Shown here: positions 14,367 through 20,724 of the stretch, piece after piece
Position numbering within the stretch: the stretch's first letter is position 1
Layout: each line of letters begins with the position of its first letter
DNA from: a virus
Reading direction: 5' to 3' (one strand)
Virus record (IMG/VR): IMGVR_UViG_3300035204_000686
Span: 1 to 20,724 of that record
DNA: 20,724 bases
Notes under the pieces: generated by a model
The model's input: only the letters and a program-made list of their open reading frames with translations
What the model was told of the DNA's origin: nothing
Databases searched by the model: none
Made by a program: the position numbers and the translations under genes

Positions 14367-16855
14367 TACTCAAACAACCCAATGATGAGGCAGTTGCACA
14401 TGTTGTCTGCCTCGCACCACGATGCGGGGGTTGCATAGATCGGGAGCGCCGCCGCTCCGAAGGTCTCCCCGTCGTGCTCCTCGCAGGGAGAGCAGCTCCG
14501 AGACTCTGCAAGATTGGAGTACATGTATCTCCTTGCCCCAGAGGACCGAAGCCCTTGCGCCCTCCCCAGTCCGTAGGTCAGGTTGGACATCTGTTGAGCT
14601 AACCGGAAGTCAACACCAACAGAGAGGGCGGCAAGAGCCCCCGCCACTGCCACCAATCCTATACCGGGGGGTGGAACCGCGCCACCTACTCCTGCGGACT
14701 GCACGCTAGAGATCGCCACCCTTTGGATCCTGTCTGCGGCATCCCTAGCAGCGTTCGCTGCAGTGTTTGCGATAGCGTCCTCTGGGTCGATGTCGTCGAT
14801 GTAGCTTTCGTCTTCGTCGTCAAGCGGGGTCGGAGCTGTTACTGGCTCCGCTAGGACAAAAGGGACCTCGAATAGATCGATCTGGTCTCCCTTCATCCTA
14901 GGCTTTGCTTCCCCGTCTTCGATTCTCGCGCGGAGAGAGGGGTCCTTCTCTTGGCGCTCAATCTCCCGGTCCACTGCCTCGACGCCCTTACCGTAGACAT
15001 CCCGAAGTTCATCGATCAGTAGTGCCTCGAGTTCGTCTGTCCGGGGGATGGGAACCAGAAGCATCTCTTCGACGCTGTCTTCCTCTGCGAGCGAGGCTGA
15101 GTAGTCATCGATGATGCTGTTTCGCCACTCCGTCACCGTGTCTGCGATTGCTTGGTTCGCTTCGTCTTTTACTCCGGTTACCTCGGAATATCGGACGCAC
15201 TTCTCAACCTCTCGCACCTCTCTGCCTCTGGGCCCTTCGATGAAAACGTCCATCTTGACCCGGTCGTTGAGCGCGATAGGCGTGTGGTTGCAGTCGTGAA
15301 GAGTCTCCTCTTCTCTCCTTGCCTGCTCTTCTCCTCGGCTTGAGGCGGATGGTTCTCCCCCCGCAGGTTGGGGATCGTCGGGGGGAGAACCTTCTGCTGG
15401 CCCATCGTCGTCGCCGGGCTCTACTGGCGCGTTTTGTCCGGGTCCTGTGGACGGGTCCACATCGATGGGCCGGGCTGCGTTGTCCACCCGTTGGGGGAGG
15501 GAGAGGACATCGCGGATCTTTGCTTCAATCTGATCGTCAGGGGTGACAACCCCTGCGTCTACTGCGGTCTTGACTGCTTCCACAAGCTGCTTCGGATCAC
15601 CGACCCGGATCTCGCCTGCCTGGATGTAGGGATACTCTGTGATCCCGGAGTAGTTCCAGTTGACCAGCCGCTTAATGATGGCATGCGGACCCTGAGACAT
15701 CGTCGTCGCGATGTTGTTGGCTGCTTGCTGCAGTGCCATCGTGTAGTGATCGAGCTGCCCCTGGATAAGCGAGTAGGCTCCCGCAGACTCTCCGGTAAAC
15801 AAGAATTGACAGAGTGCCGCACGAGCCATGTCCTGCCCTGCGGCGATCCGAGCGTGGCGGATCGCGTCTGCCTTCATCGGACATTCGGTCCACTCAAGGT
15901 TGAAACCCTTGGGGAACATGGCGAAAGCCCGAATGCCGGCGCGCAGCTCGCGGAGAATGATGTTCACCTGCTCCACGTCGCCAGGGTTCGCTCCCGGCTC
16001 CACCGTGCATGTGGGGATTCCGTAAGCGCTCCGCTCATATCCTGTGGCTTCCAGCTTGAGGTAGGTGCGTCGTTGTCGCCACGAGGAGTAGCCGGGACGC
16101 AAGATCCCCATGGGCTCTGGATTGTCGCCCTCTGGTTGGAAGCGGAAGAGTACGATCTTGTCTGGGGGGAGGGTCGCCCCGGCGTAGGTGTTGGATTTGC
16201 TGCTTCCCTTTGGGGGATCGGCGGGATCTGCAAACTGACTGAAACCGTAGCGACCGTCTGGGTATTTTTGCCACTCGTCAATCGTCCACGGGAGGCGCGG
16301 GGCAAGGCTGTCAATGACGGTTGCGCCCAACTCTTTGTCAAATCTCGCCACTATTTCAAAAGCCGCGAGCCCCCTCCATGTGAACTGAACAGCCTGTTCC
16401 AGAAAGTTCGCCCACCCCCCTCGCATGTGCTCAAACAGGCAGTTCTGCACAAATTCGGCAATTTCGATGTTTTTGGGGTCATCTGATGCCGGCTGCACCG
16501 ACCACTGCACAGAAAGGAGCGGAAGCGTCCATGCGAGACGTATTGCTTGGGCAACCGGGTCCTCTCGGACCATCTGATCGACGATTCCGATGTCGTCGTA
16601 GCTGCCGCGCCAGTCATAACTGTCCAGATTTGGGTTGTGATCAAGGTCAATCGTGCCCCCAATCAGGGGGATCCCGACGTATCCTGCGTCTTTTGACATC
16701 CCCCTGGCCTCTGCCAGTACGGTGGGATCAAAGGTTTCGGGGTAAACCGTGGCGGGAATTCCGGCCTTATTGGCCCGATCTACGTCCTCTGTGGAGACGC
16801 TGATCGGCCATTCCTTGCCTACCTTGGCATAATCTTCGGGCTTTAGGTCGCTCAC
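14366..16855 (-). CDS. Portal protein fused to MuF-type domain (829 aa)
   Basis: Two proteins in one. Residues about 80-455 are a Mu gp29/DUF935-type portal: QMVREDPVAQAIRLAWTLPLL, FEIVARFDKE, FLFTGESAGAYSLIQGQ (the usual late portal motif) and the DPKQLVEAVKTAVDAG end. A Pro/Asp/Gly/Glu-rich linker covers 458-520. Residues about 540-829 are MuF-like, with a hydrophobic segment at 727-750 and a C-terminal Cys cluster at 788, 791, 814, 820 and 822 fitting the 'R.C..C....G......C...C.C' of MuF domains, injected or minor head proteins. In Mu these are separate genes. Start is GTG (16855-16853) with GAGGGGG upstream. No SD was seen for an internal MuF start. Confidence 0.88.
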   Translation of the reverse strand: MSDLKPEDYAKVGKEWPISVSTEDVDRANKAGIPATVYPETFDPTVLAEARGMSKDAGYVGIPLIGGTIDLDHNPNLDSYDWRGSYDDIGIVDQMVREDPVAQAIRLAWTLPLLSVQWSVQPASDDPKNIEIAEFVQNCLFEHMRGGWANFLEQAVQFTWRGLAAFEIVARFDKELGATVIDSLAPRLPWTIDEWQKYPDGRYGFSQFADPADPPKGSSKSNTYAGATLPPDKIVLFRFQPEGDNPEPMGILRPGYSSWRQRRTYLKLEATGYERSAYGIPTCTVEPGANPGDVEQVNIILRELRAGIRAFAMFPKGFNLEWTECPMKADAIRHARIAAGQDMARAALCQFLFTGESAGAYSLIQGQLDHYTMALQQAANNIATTMSQGPHAIIKRLVNWNYSGITEYPYIQAGEIRVGDPKQLVEAVKTAVDAGVVTPDDQIEAKIRDVLSLPQRVDNAARPIDVDPSTGPGQNAPVEPGDDDGPAEGSPPDDPQPAGGEPSASSRGEEQARREEETLHDCNHTPIALNDRVKMDVFIEGPRGREVREVEKCVRYSEVTGVKDEANQAIADTVTEWRNSIIDDYSASLAEEDSVEEMLLVPIPRTDELEALLIDELRDVYGKGVEAVDREIERQEKDPSLRARIEDGEAKPRMKGDQIDLFEVPFVLAEPVTAPTPLDDEDESYIDDIDPEDAIANTAANAARDAADRIQRVAISSVQSAGVGGAVPPPGIGLVAVAGALAALSVGVDFRLAQQMSNLTYGLGRAQGLRSSGARRYMYSNLAESRSCSPCEEHDGETFGAAALPIYATPASWCEADNMCNCLIIGLFE

Positions 16856-16864
16856 GACGCCCCC

Positions 16865-18328
16865 TCACCAGTTGTCCGGGTGGTCAGCAGGATCTGACCA
16901 AGCATGCCCCCCGATGATGGTTGACATTGGCGGGGGATTCAAGTTTTGAATCTGAGGCGCCGCCATTACACCGTGACGATTGATCACATAGTAGCGGAGC
17001 GCATCCATCGCGTGGTCTTCGCGCCCTGTTTTCGCTGGCATCGCATCGTTGTTCTTGTTCTTGGGGTACGAGTAGCCCATCAGCGACCCGTGGATCCCCA
17101 CTGCGCCGTCTGGGTAGCGAGCTGTGCGCTTGCTCTCTGTTAGGTGCTTGGCGACGAAGAGCTTGCGGTCCCCTTTGTGGTTCTGGAACAAACCCCGGAC
17201 AGCCTCGACACCCGAGGGGATGTGCCGGTCCACCTTCGAGGTAGTGAAACGCATCGCGCCGGCAAGCACTCCCTCTTGCCTGAAGATGCTCTCGTAGACC
17301 TGCATCGACGACATGTTAGTCTGTGCGTTTCGATTCGCCCCAGCGGGGTCGCAGAACACATCGTTCATCACGACACCGTAAGACTTGAGCATCTGGGCGC
17401 ACTCATGTGCGTGCGTAGTCTCTAAGGTGTCAGCCCCCACCACCTCCTCGATAATCACCTCTCCTTCGATCCCGTCAACGTCTCGATCTTGAATCAGCGC
17501 GAAGAACGGACGACGACCACCGAAGTCGAGTGCTCCCCAGGAGGCTGCGTCTGGATCCGGCTTTATGTCCACCAAACTCTCACCGAGCCTTGGCTCATAG
17601 GTGAAGTAGACGACACCCTGAAGGACAACGAACTCTCCCTCTAGGTAGGCTCGAGCCATTCGGTCAGAGAGGTTTAGAGAGTCGACGTAGTCGTCGGGCA
17701 GGTAGGGGTTGTCCCTCGATGAGGCCCGAACATAGGCTCTGCCCGGCAGATCCTTAGCCAGCTCGTCGTACATCCAGTTCATTGCCGGCACAGAAGAGAT
17801 TGATCTGCGATGGATCGGCGCTCTAGGGTCTCGAATACGAGAGTTGAAGATCCGCCACGCTTCATGGGTAGCCAGTCGGGCCTCATCCATGACACCCCAA
17901 CCGTAAGTACCACCCTCGATAGAGCCCGGATCATCGACCGAGCCAAAGAACCAGTCGGTTCCTCCCCGGCTAGTCGGGCTCTTCGGTGAACCGATGTCGA
18001 GGGTGAGCACCCTGTCCTGGGCGTTCCACTCGCGAGCCATGGGCCCGAGGCAGTCTTTCGCCTTCTCTCTTCCTCTAGGCCAGCGGCTCGCGCCCGGAAG
18101 CAGGGACACAATGGTGGGGTAGAGGGTCTTTCTCTGGACCGGGAAGGTGGGAGAGCAGAGGATTCCGGGGATCCCCGGCAGGAAGCAGGTGTTCCTGAAG
18201 GCCTCTGCGATAGCCCAGGTGGTCTTCCCCGAGCCCCAGCCTCCGAGATAGCCGACAATCGGCTCTGGGCGCGCGTGCGCCTCCAGCTGCTTCTTGAATG
18301 GCTTGTAGTTGAGGGTAAGGTCTGCCAC
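16865..18328 (-). CDS. Terminase large subunit (487 aa)
   Basis: DNA-packaging motor ATPase and headful/cos nuclease. Walker A is GGWGSGKTT at residues 29-37 and Walker B is GVMDE with Asp148-Glu149. The C-terminal nuclease has the RNase H-like acidic residues in GALDFGGRRPFFALI, FCDPAGANRNAQ and HAMDALRYYVINR. Length is typical. The start is GTG at 18328-18326, overlapping the small subunit stop as TAGTG, so translation is coupled. It acts with the portal at the head vertex. The nuclease Asp residues are assigned by pattern. Confidence 0.95.
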   Translation of the reverse strand: MADLTLNYKPFKKQLEAHARPEPIVGYLGGWGSGKTTWAIAEAFRNTCFLPGIPGILCSPTFPVQRKTLYPTIVSLLPGASRWPRGREKAKDCLGPMAREWNAQDRVLTLDIGSPKSPTSRGGTDWFFGSVDDPGSIEGGTYGWGVMDEARLATHEAWRIFNSRIRDPRAPIHRRSISSVPAMNWMYDELAKDLPGRAYVRASSRDNPYLPDDYVDSLNLSDRMARAYLEGEFVVLQGVVYFTYEPRLGESLVDIKPDPDAASWGALDFGGRRPFFALIQDRDVDGIEGEVIIEEVVGADTLETTHAHECAQMLKSYGVVMNDVFCDPAGANRNAQTNMSSMQVYESIFRQEGVLAGAMRFTTSKVDRHIPSGVEAVRGLFQNHKGDRKLFVAKHLTESKRTARYPDGAVGIHGSLMGYSYPKNKNNDAMPAKTGREDHAMDALRYYVINRHGVMAAPQIQNLNPPPMSTIIGGHAWSDPADHPDNW

Positions 18329-18813
18329 TACGCAGACTCGATGTCCGCAAATGGCCCAGCGGGCAGATTCATCGCAACCTGCATAGGCTCGCCCTGCGAC
18401 GTGACATCAACGCGACCGATCAGAAGCCCTTGGAGTTTCGCGAGGTGTGACTCCCACTTCAGAAGAGCCATCGAATAGCGGAACTCGTCTCTGGGGTGCA
18501 TGTCGTAGGTTGCTATCCCCCTGCTATCAGGTCGCCCCTCGATGTTCCACCGGATCCTACGGATCTCTTCCATGCAGTTCTCGATAGCCAGCGACAGGTT
18601 GCCGGCCTGCTGCTCTTTTCCCTGCTGCGCCCACTGTTCGTAGACCGCCTTGATGTCTTTCTGGATCGTGGACTGGGCCACCCCGTACTTCACAGCCAGG
18701 GCCTTCTTAACCTCACCGTAAGAGACTCTCTTGGCGAGCATCTCGGAGACTTCGGCTCGACGGACGGAACGGCTCGCGCCTTGCGGAGTGATCTTTCTTA
18801 GAACTTTAGGCAT
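18328..18813 (-). CDS. Terminase small subunit (161 aa)
   Basis: Recognises the packaging site and recruits the large subunit. An N-terminal basic segment (PKVLRKITPQGASRSVRRAE) precedes a helix-turn-helix of about residues 18-62 (MLAKRVSYGEVKKALAVKYG, VAQSTIQKDIKAVYEQW), the winged or HTH fold of small terminases. The middle is helical (LSLAIENCMEEIRRIRWN) and the end may bind the large subunit. It is the first gene of the late operon. The ATG at 18813 has no clear SD upstream; an internal Met25 is possible but has no SD either. Confidence 0.82.
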   Translation of the reverse strand: MPKVLRKITPQGASRSVRRAEVSEMLAKRVSYGEVKKALAVKYGVAQSTIQKDIKAVYEQWAQQGKEQQAGNLSLAIENCMEEIRRIRWNIEGRPDSRGIATYDMHPRDEFRYSMALLKWESHLAKLQGLLIGRVDVTSQGEPMQVAMNLPAGPFADIESA

Positions 18814-18888
18814 CGCGGATATTGCAGTCTTTGGCGAAAAGGTTTACGGTGTTGATCATTCTAACTGATTTTCCGAAAGGACAAGGAA
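18814..18888. promoter_or_regulatory. Divergent intergenic region with candidate late promoter
   Basis: This 75 bp spacer separates the minus late operon from the plus early operon, so both promoters probably lie here or just inside the flanking genes. The best minus-strand hexamer is TAGAAT (18858-18863, 5 of 6 to TATAAT) with a poor -35-like TTGTCC (18879-18884) and a 15 bp spacer. On the plus strand I see no good pair; AAAGGA is the SD of the HTH gene. Assignment is weak. A phage sigma or activator could be used. Confidence 0.35.
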
Positions 18889-19113
18889 ATGACAACGCTG
18901 CAAAACCTAAGACCCCTTTTGAGTGCGCCCCAGGTGGCCGAGCTGCTGAGCGTGAAGCTGAGGACAGTCTACGACCTCGCCAACCTTGCCGAAGAGGAGC
19001 CTAGCAACCCTAAGGCTCTGGGCTTTATGTTTCGTGTTGGTGGATCTTGGCGGGCACGCCCTCAAGATGTCGAAGCGTGGTTGGAAGAGCGGGCCACCGT
19101 TCGATACCGCTAG
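18889..19113 (+). CDS. Small helix-turn-helix DNA-binding protein (74 aa)
   Basis: Excisionase/MerR-type HTH of the HTH_17 kind: LLSAPQVAELLSVKLRTVYDLAN (residues 9-31) then a wing and GSWRARPQDVEAWLEE, the typical 'R....dleaWl' end. It would bind DNA. ATG at 18889 with AAAGGA seven bases upstream. It is the first early gene, 17 bp before the replication gene and divergent to the late operon, so an operon regulator acting on the spacer is likely (inference). An Xis role is possible by fold but no integrase is in the window. Confidence 0.75.
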   Translation: MTTLQNLRPLLSAPQVAELLSVKLRTVYDLANLAEEEPSNPKALGFMFRVGGSWRARPQDVEAWLEERATVRYR

Positions 19114-19130
19114 CGGGGAGGGAGAGGACA

Positions 19131-20240
19131 ATGACAAAGAAGAGATGGAGCGCGGTGACGCGCGCAATGTGGACTGACGAGCGCTTTCTCGGACTGTCTG
19201 GACCGGCACCCAACGCCCAGACCCTGTGGCTTTACCTACTGACCAACCCTCACCAAATATCGATCCCCGGACTATTGCCCCTGGGCGCGGGAGCCATCGC
19301 GGACGGACTCGATTGGTCGAAAGAAGAAGTGAAGGTCCACCTAAAGGAACTCGAGTCGGCAGGAATGATCGAGGTTTGTCATCGACCAGCCCTGATTTTC
19401 CTACCCAACGCGATCCACCACAACCAACCCGCAAATCCGAACCAAATAAAGGGTTGGAGGAACGGTTTCGATAACCTGCCCGATACCCGTCTGAGACACA
19501 TGGCGATTCTGTCTCTTCGGAAGGGTTTGCGACCCTCACTTGTCCACAGCTTCGACTCGTTCTTCGGTGACGCGCTAGACCGCGCCAATGCTCAGTTACA
19601 GAAAAAGAAGAAACCAACCCGAAACGGTTCCGGTAACGGTATCGGTAACAAAGAACAAGAACAAGAATATATTGTCCGAGGAAAAAAACAGGTCGAAACA
19701 AAGCCTCGTCAGGGTCCCACTCACCGTCATGTGAAGAAGGAGGTCCGGGAGGCGATGAAGGTGGAGTCTCGTCGTCTCGCTCGGGTTCTTCGGGATGTGA
19801 TAGCGACCCATAGCCCTGACTACATCGAGACTCAGGTTGATGAGTCGCGGTTGGGCTCGTGGGCTTTGGTCATCGATCAGATGTTGAGGTTGGATAAGGC
19901 TAAGCCGGAAGAGGTTGAGACTGTGATTCGGTGGGCTCATGTTGACGACCAGAAGGGTTTTTGGAGATCGAACCTTTTGTCTGCCACCTCGCTCCGAAAG
20001 CAGTTCACCCGGCTACGGGTTCAGCTTGTGAACCTCGGTCGGATCCACAACCTCAAGACGATTGATGACTGGAAGGCTGAGTACGGAACGTGGGCGATTC
20101 GGATCGCAGAGCGCTCGCTCATCACCTCGGGGTCCTTGGACGGCAATTACCTCATCGAGGCTGCAAAGCTCGAAGGAGTACCCACTCCAAACCCAAAAGA
20201 CGCAGAAACTATCGCATCGTGGGCTGTAACCCGTGTCTAA
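19131..20240 (+). CDS. Replication initiator / replisome organizer-like protein (369 aa)
   Basis: Likely opens the origin and recruits the host helicase or its loader. Residues about 1-110 fit the winged-helix N-terminus of phage replisome organizers: WTDERFLGLSG, TLWLYLLTNPH, IPGLLPLGAGAIADGLDW, EVKVHLKELESAGMIEV, then LPNAIHHNQPANPNQIKGW. A low-complexity linker lies at 150-190 (KKKKPTRNGSG, EQEQE). Residues about 285-320 (VIRWAHVDDQKGFWR, SLRKQFTRLRVQL) match the DnaD/DnaT-like C-terminal 'FW..ni.S...LRk.f..L' pattern. Start ATG 19131 has GGGAGAGGA upstream; the longer frame to 19047 only overlaps the HTH gene. Initiator role is inferred from architecture. Confidence 0.75.
   Translation: MTKKRWSAVTRAMWTDERFLGLSGPAPNAQTLWLYLLTNPHQISIPGLLPLGAGAIADGLDWSKEEVKVHLKELESAGMIEVCHRPALIFLPNAIHHNQPANPNQIKGWRNGFDNLPDTRLRHMAILSLRKGLRPSLVHSFDSFFGDALDRANAQLQKKKKPTRNGSGNGIGNKEQEQEYIVRGKKQVETKPRQGPTHRHVKKEVREAMKVESRRLARVLRDVIATHSPDYIETQVDESRLGSWALVIDQMLRLDKAKPEEVETVIRWAHVDDQKGFWRSNLLSATSLRKQFTRLRVQLVNLGRIHNLKTIDDWKAEYGTWAIRIAERSLITSGSLDGNYLIEAAKLEGVPTPNPKDAETIASWAVTRV
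19623..19690 (+). repeat. Periodic repeats in initiator gene, candidate origin of replication
   Basis: Four CGGT units at exactly 6 bp spacing (starting 19625, 19631, 19637, 19643) make a 12 bp tandem repeat, CGGTTCCGGTAA / CGGTATCGGTAA, 10 of 12 identical. AAGAAC, AAGAAC and AAGAAT follow at the same 6 bp spacing (19651-19668), then AT-rich tatatt and an A7 run. This lies in the linker of the initiator gene, as lambda ori lies in O. Candidate only. Confidence 0.4.
19737..19744 (+). promoter_or_regulatory. Internal perfect Shine-Dalgarno in initiator gene
   Basis: AAGGAGGT is a perfect anti-SD match, 10-11 bases before the in-frame ATG at 19755 (Met209). It could start a 161-residue C-terminal product. 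It may simply be chance from Lys-Glu-Val codons. Confidence 0.35.
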
Positions 20241-20246
20241 GACGAG

Positions 20247-20291
20247 CAACACACCCCCTACAATCAATCCTCACCCCAAAACCCACACCCT
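20247..20291 (+). other. C-rich, G-free intergenic tract (rut-like)
   Basis: The 66 bp between the initiator stop and the zinc-ribbon gene holds 45 bases without a single G and over half C. Such unstructured C-rich RNA is typical of Rho loading (rut) sites. No hairpin or U-tract is present, so an intrinsic terminator is not supported. Function is an inference. Confidence 0.35.
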
Positions 20292-20306
20292 GACGCGGAG
20301 ATCCTA

Positions 20307-20492
20307 ATGAAAAGCCAAGGAACGGCCTCTGAGAGCCTCGTAGAAGAGATGGAAGATCGAGCCTGTGTTGAGTGTGAAGCTATCTGGCTAGGCACCCTCG
20401 AATGTCCTTACTGCGGAGCACCTGGAGAGCCCCTAGTAGATGCTGGTGAGACAGTAGAACAGGAGGATCCATGTCCAAAGCTATGGAACTGA
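20307..20492 (+). CDS. Small zinc-ribbon protein (61 aa)
   Basis: Acidic protein with a C-x2-C-x9-C-x2-C motif (Cys20, 23, 33, 36: ACVEC and ECPYCGAPG), a zinc ribbon of the treble/rubredoxin-like kind, followed by a Glu-rich end. Such ribbons in small phage genes often bind a protein or nucleic acid partner. GGAG lies seven bases before ATG 20307. It follows the C-rich tract and overlaps the next start by 22 bp. The function is unknown. Confidence 0.75.
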   Translation: MKSQGTASESLVEEMEDRACVECEAIWLGTLECPYCGAPGEPLVDAGETVEQEDPCPKLWN

Positions 20493-20724
20493 TCCTGTGG
20501 GGTCGAGAGCGCAGTGAGTTACCTGAGATCCCCAAGGGAGACTGGAGAGGAGTTGCTGCTAGGTGCTACCAGAACGCTGTCTTGGAGAACGAGCGCTTCG
20601 GTAACGAGAACTGGATCCGACTCATCTGTGGAGCCCTGGCTGTGAGAGCCATGAGGAGAGGATGGCAAGACCTAGCCGAGCAGTATCACCGAAGGTACTG
20701 GGAACGCACTGATGAGATCGACAG
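20471..20724 (+). CDS. Unknown early protein, cut by right edge (84+ aa)
   Basis: ATG 20471 is preceded by a perfect AGGAGG (20461-20466) four bases away, and the frame is open to the window edge. It overlaps the zinc-ribbon gene by 22 bp, so it is probably co-expressed with it. The visible part is helical and Arg/Glu-rich with several Trp (WGRERSELPEIP, GVAARCYQNAVLENERF, NWIRLICGALAVRAM). I do not recognise it; it may be a DNA-metabolism or regulatory early protein. The C-terminus is outside the window. Confidence 0.7.
   Translation, partial: MSKAMELILWGRERSELPEIPKGDWRGVAARCYQNAVLENERFGNENWIRLICGALAVRAMRRGWQDLAEQYHRRYWERTDEID

Noticed and set aside
15368-16486. 372-residue open frame on the plus strand opposite the portal gene
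   Set aside because: It lies wholly antisense to a portal with clear motifs; its composition (Arg/Cys/His-rich) is that of a high-G+C shadow frame and it lacks a good SD.
18813-18888. Convincing sigma-70 promoter for the early genes
   Set aside because: No plus-strand -35/-10 pair with good match and spacing is visible; only a weak minus-strand hexamer remains.
18889-19113. HTH gene as excisionase of a lysogeny module
   Set aside because: Fold alone does not prove it; no integrase, repressor or attachment site is visible.
19047-19130. Longer start of the replication gene at 19047
   Set aside because: It would overlap the HTH gene by 67 bp; ATG 19131 has a strong SD and fits the 17 bp gap.
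18907-19701. 264-residue minus-strand open frame opposite the early genes
   Set aside because: Opposite the HTH and initiator genes, which have SDs and domain patterns; its sequence is Arg/Ser/Pro-rich low complexity.
1-20724. tRNA, rRNA, CRISPR array, insertion sequence, defence system
   Set aside because: No cloverleaf, repeat-spacer array, transposase motif or defence gene pattern was seen on either strand.

Overview
The window is a piece of a tailed-phage (or prophage) genome, about 60% G+C by eye, with a clear siphovirus plan. Almost all of it (positions 1 to 18813) is one tightly packed late operon on the minus strand. It reads from small terminase on the right to tail-tip and distal virion proteins on the left. 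From 18889 rightwards a short early-type cluster runs on the plus strand. The host cannot be named from the sequence. I see no integrase, repressor, lysis gene, tRNA, rRNA, CRISPR array or insertion sequence.

Packaging and head (18813 to 9249, minus): small terminase, large terminase (Walker A and B plus RNase H-like nuclease acidic residues), a long portal protein fused to a MuF-type C-terminal domain, a 70-residue unknown, a Mu gpI-like protease fused to a coiled-coil scaffold, a capsid cement-like protein, the major capsid protein, three small virion or connector proteins, a helical head-tail adaptor candidate and a Mu gpG-like virion morphogenesis protein. The protease gene holds an internal in-frame ATG with a strong Shine-Dalgarno (SD) at 13221-13227, so a separate scaffold is probably made, as with Mu gpZ or lambda Nu3.

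Tail (9246 to 1, minus): tail terminator candidate, a large tail tube protein with two inserted beta modules, tail assembly chaperones G and GT joined by a programmed -1 frameshift on GGGAAAA (6851-6857), tape measure protein, two large tail-tip or hub candidates, two small beta-rich virion proteins and the start of another proline/serine/threonine-rich protein cut by the window edge. Genes overlap or abut through TAATG, TAGTG and ATGA junctions, which points to translational coupling along one long transcript. The head genes look Mu-like and the tail genes lambda/siphovirus-like, so the module is mosaic.

Early side (18814 to 20724, plus): a 75 bp divergent intergenic region, a small helix-turn-helix protein, a replication initiator or replisome-organizer-like protein, a G-free C-rich spacer, a zinc-ribbon peptide and an unknown gene cut by the right edge. 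The initiator gene carries 6 bp-periodic repeats followed by an AT-rich stretch inside its own coding sequence, a layout like the lambda O gene and its origin.

The most interesting items are the frameshifted chaperone with a six-cysteine extension, the nested scaffold start, and the candidate origin plus internal start inside the initiator gene. No new defence or other exotic system is evident.
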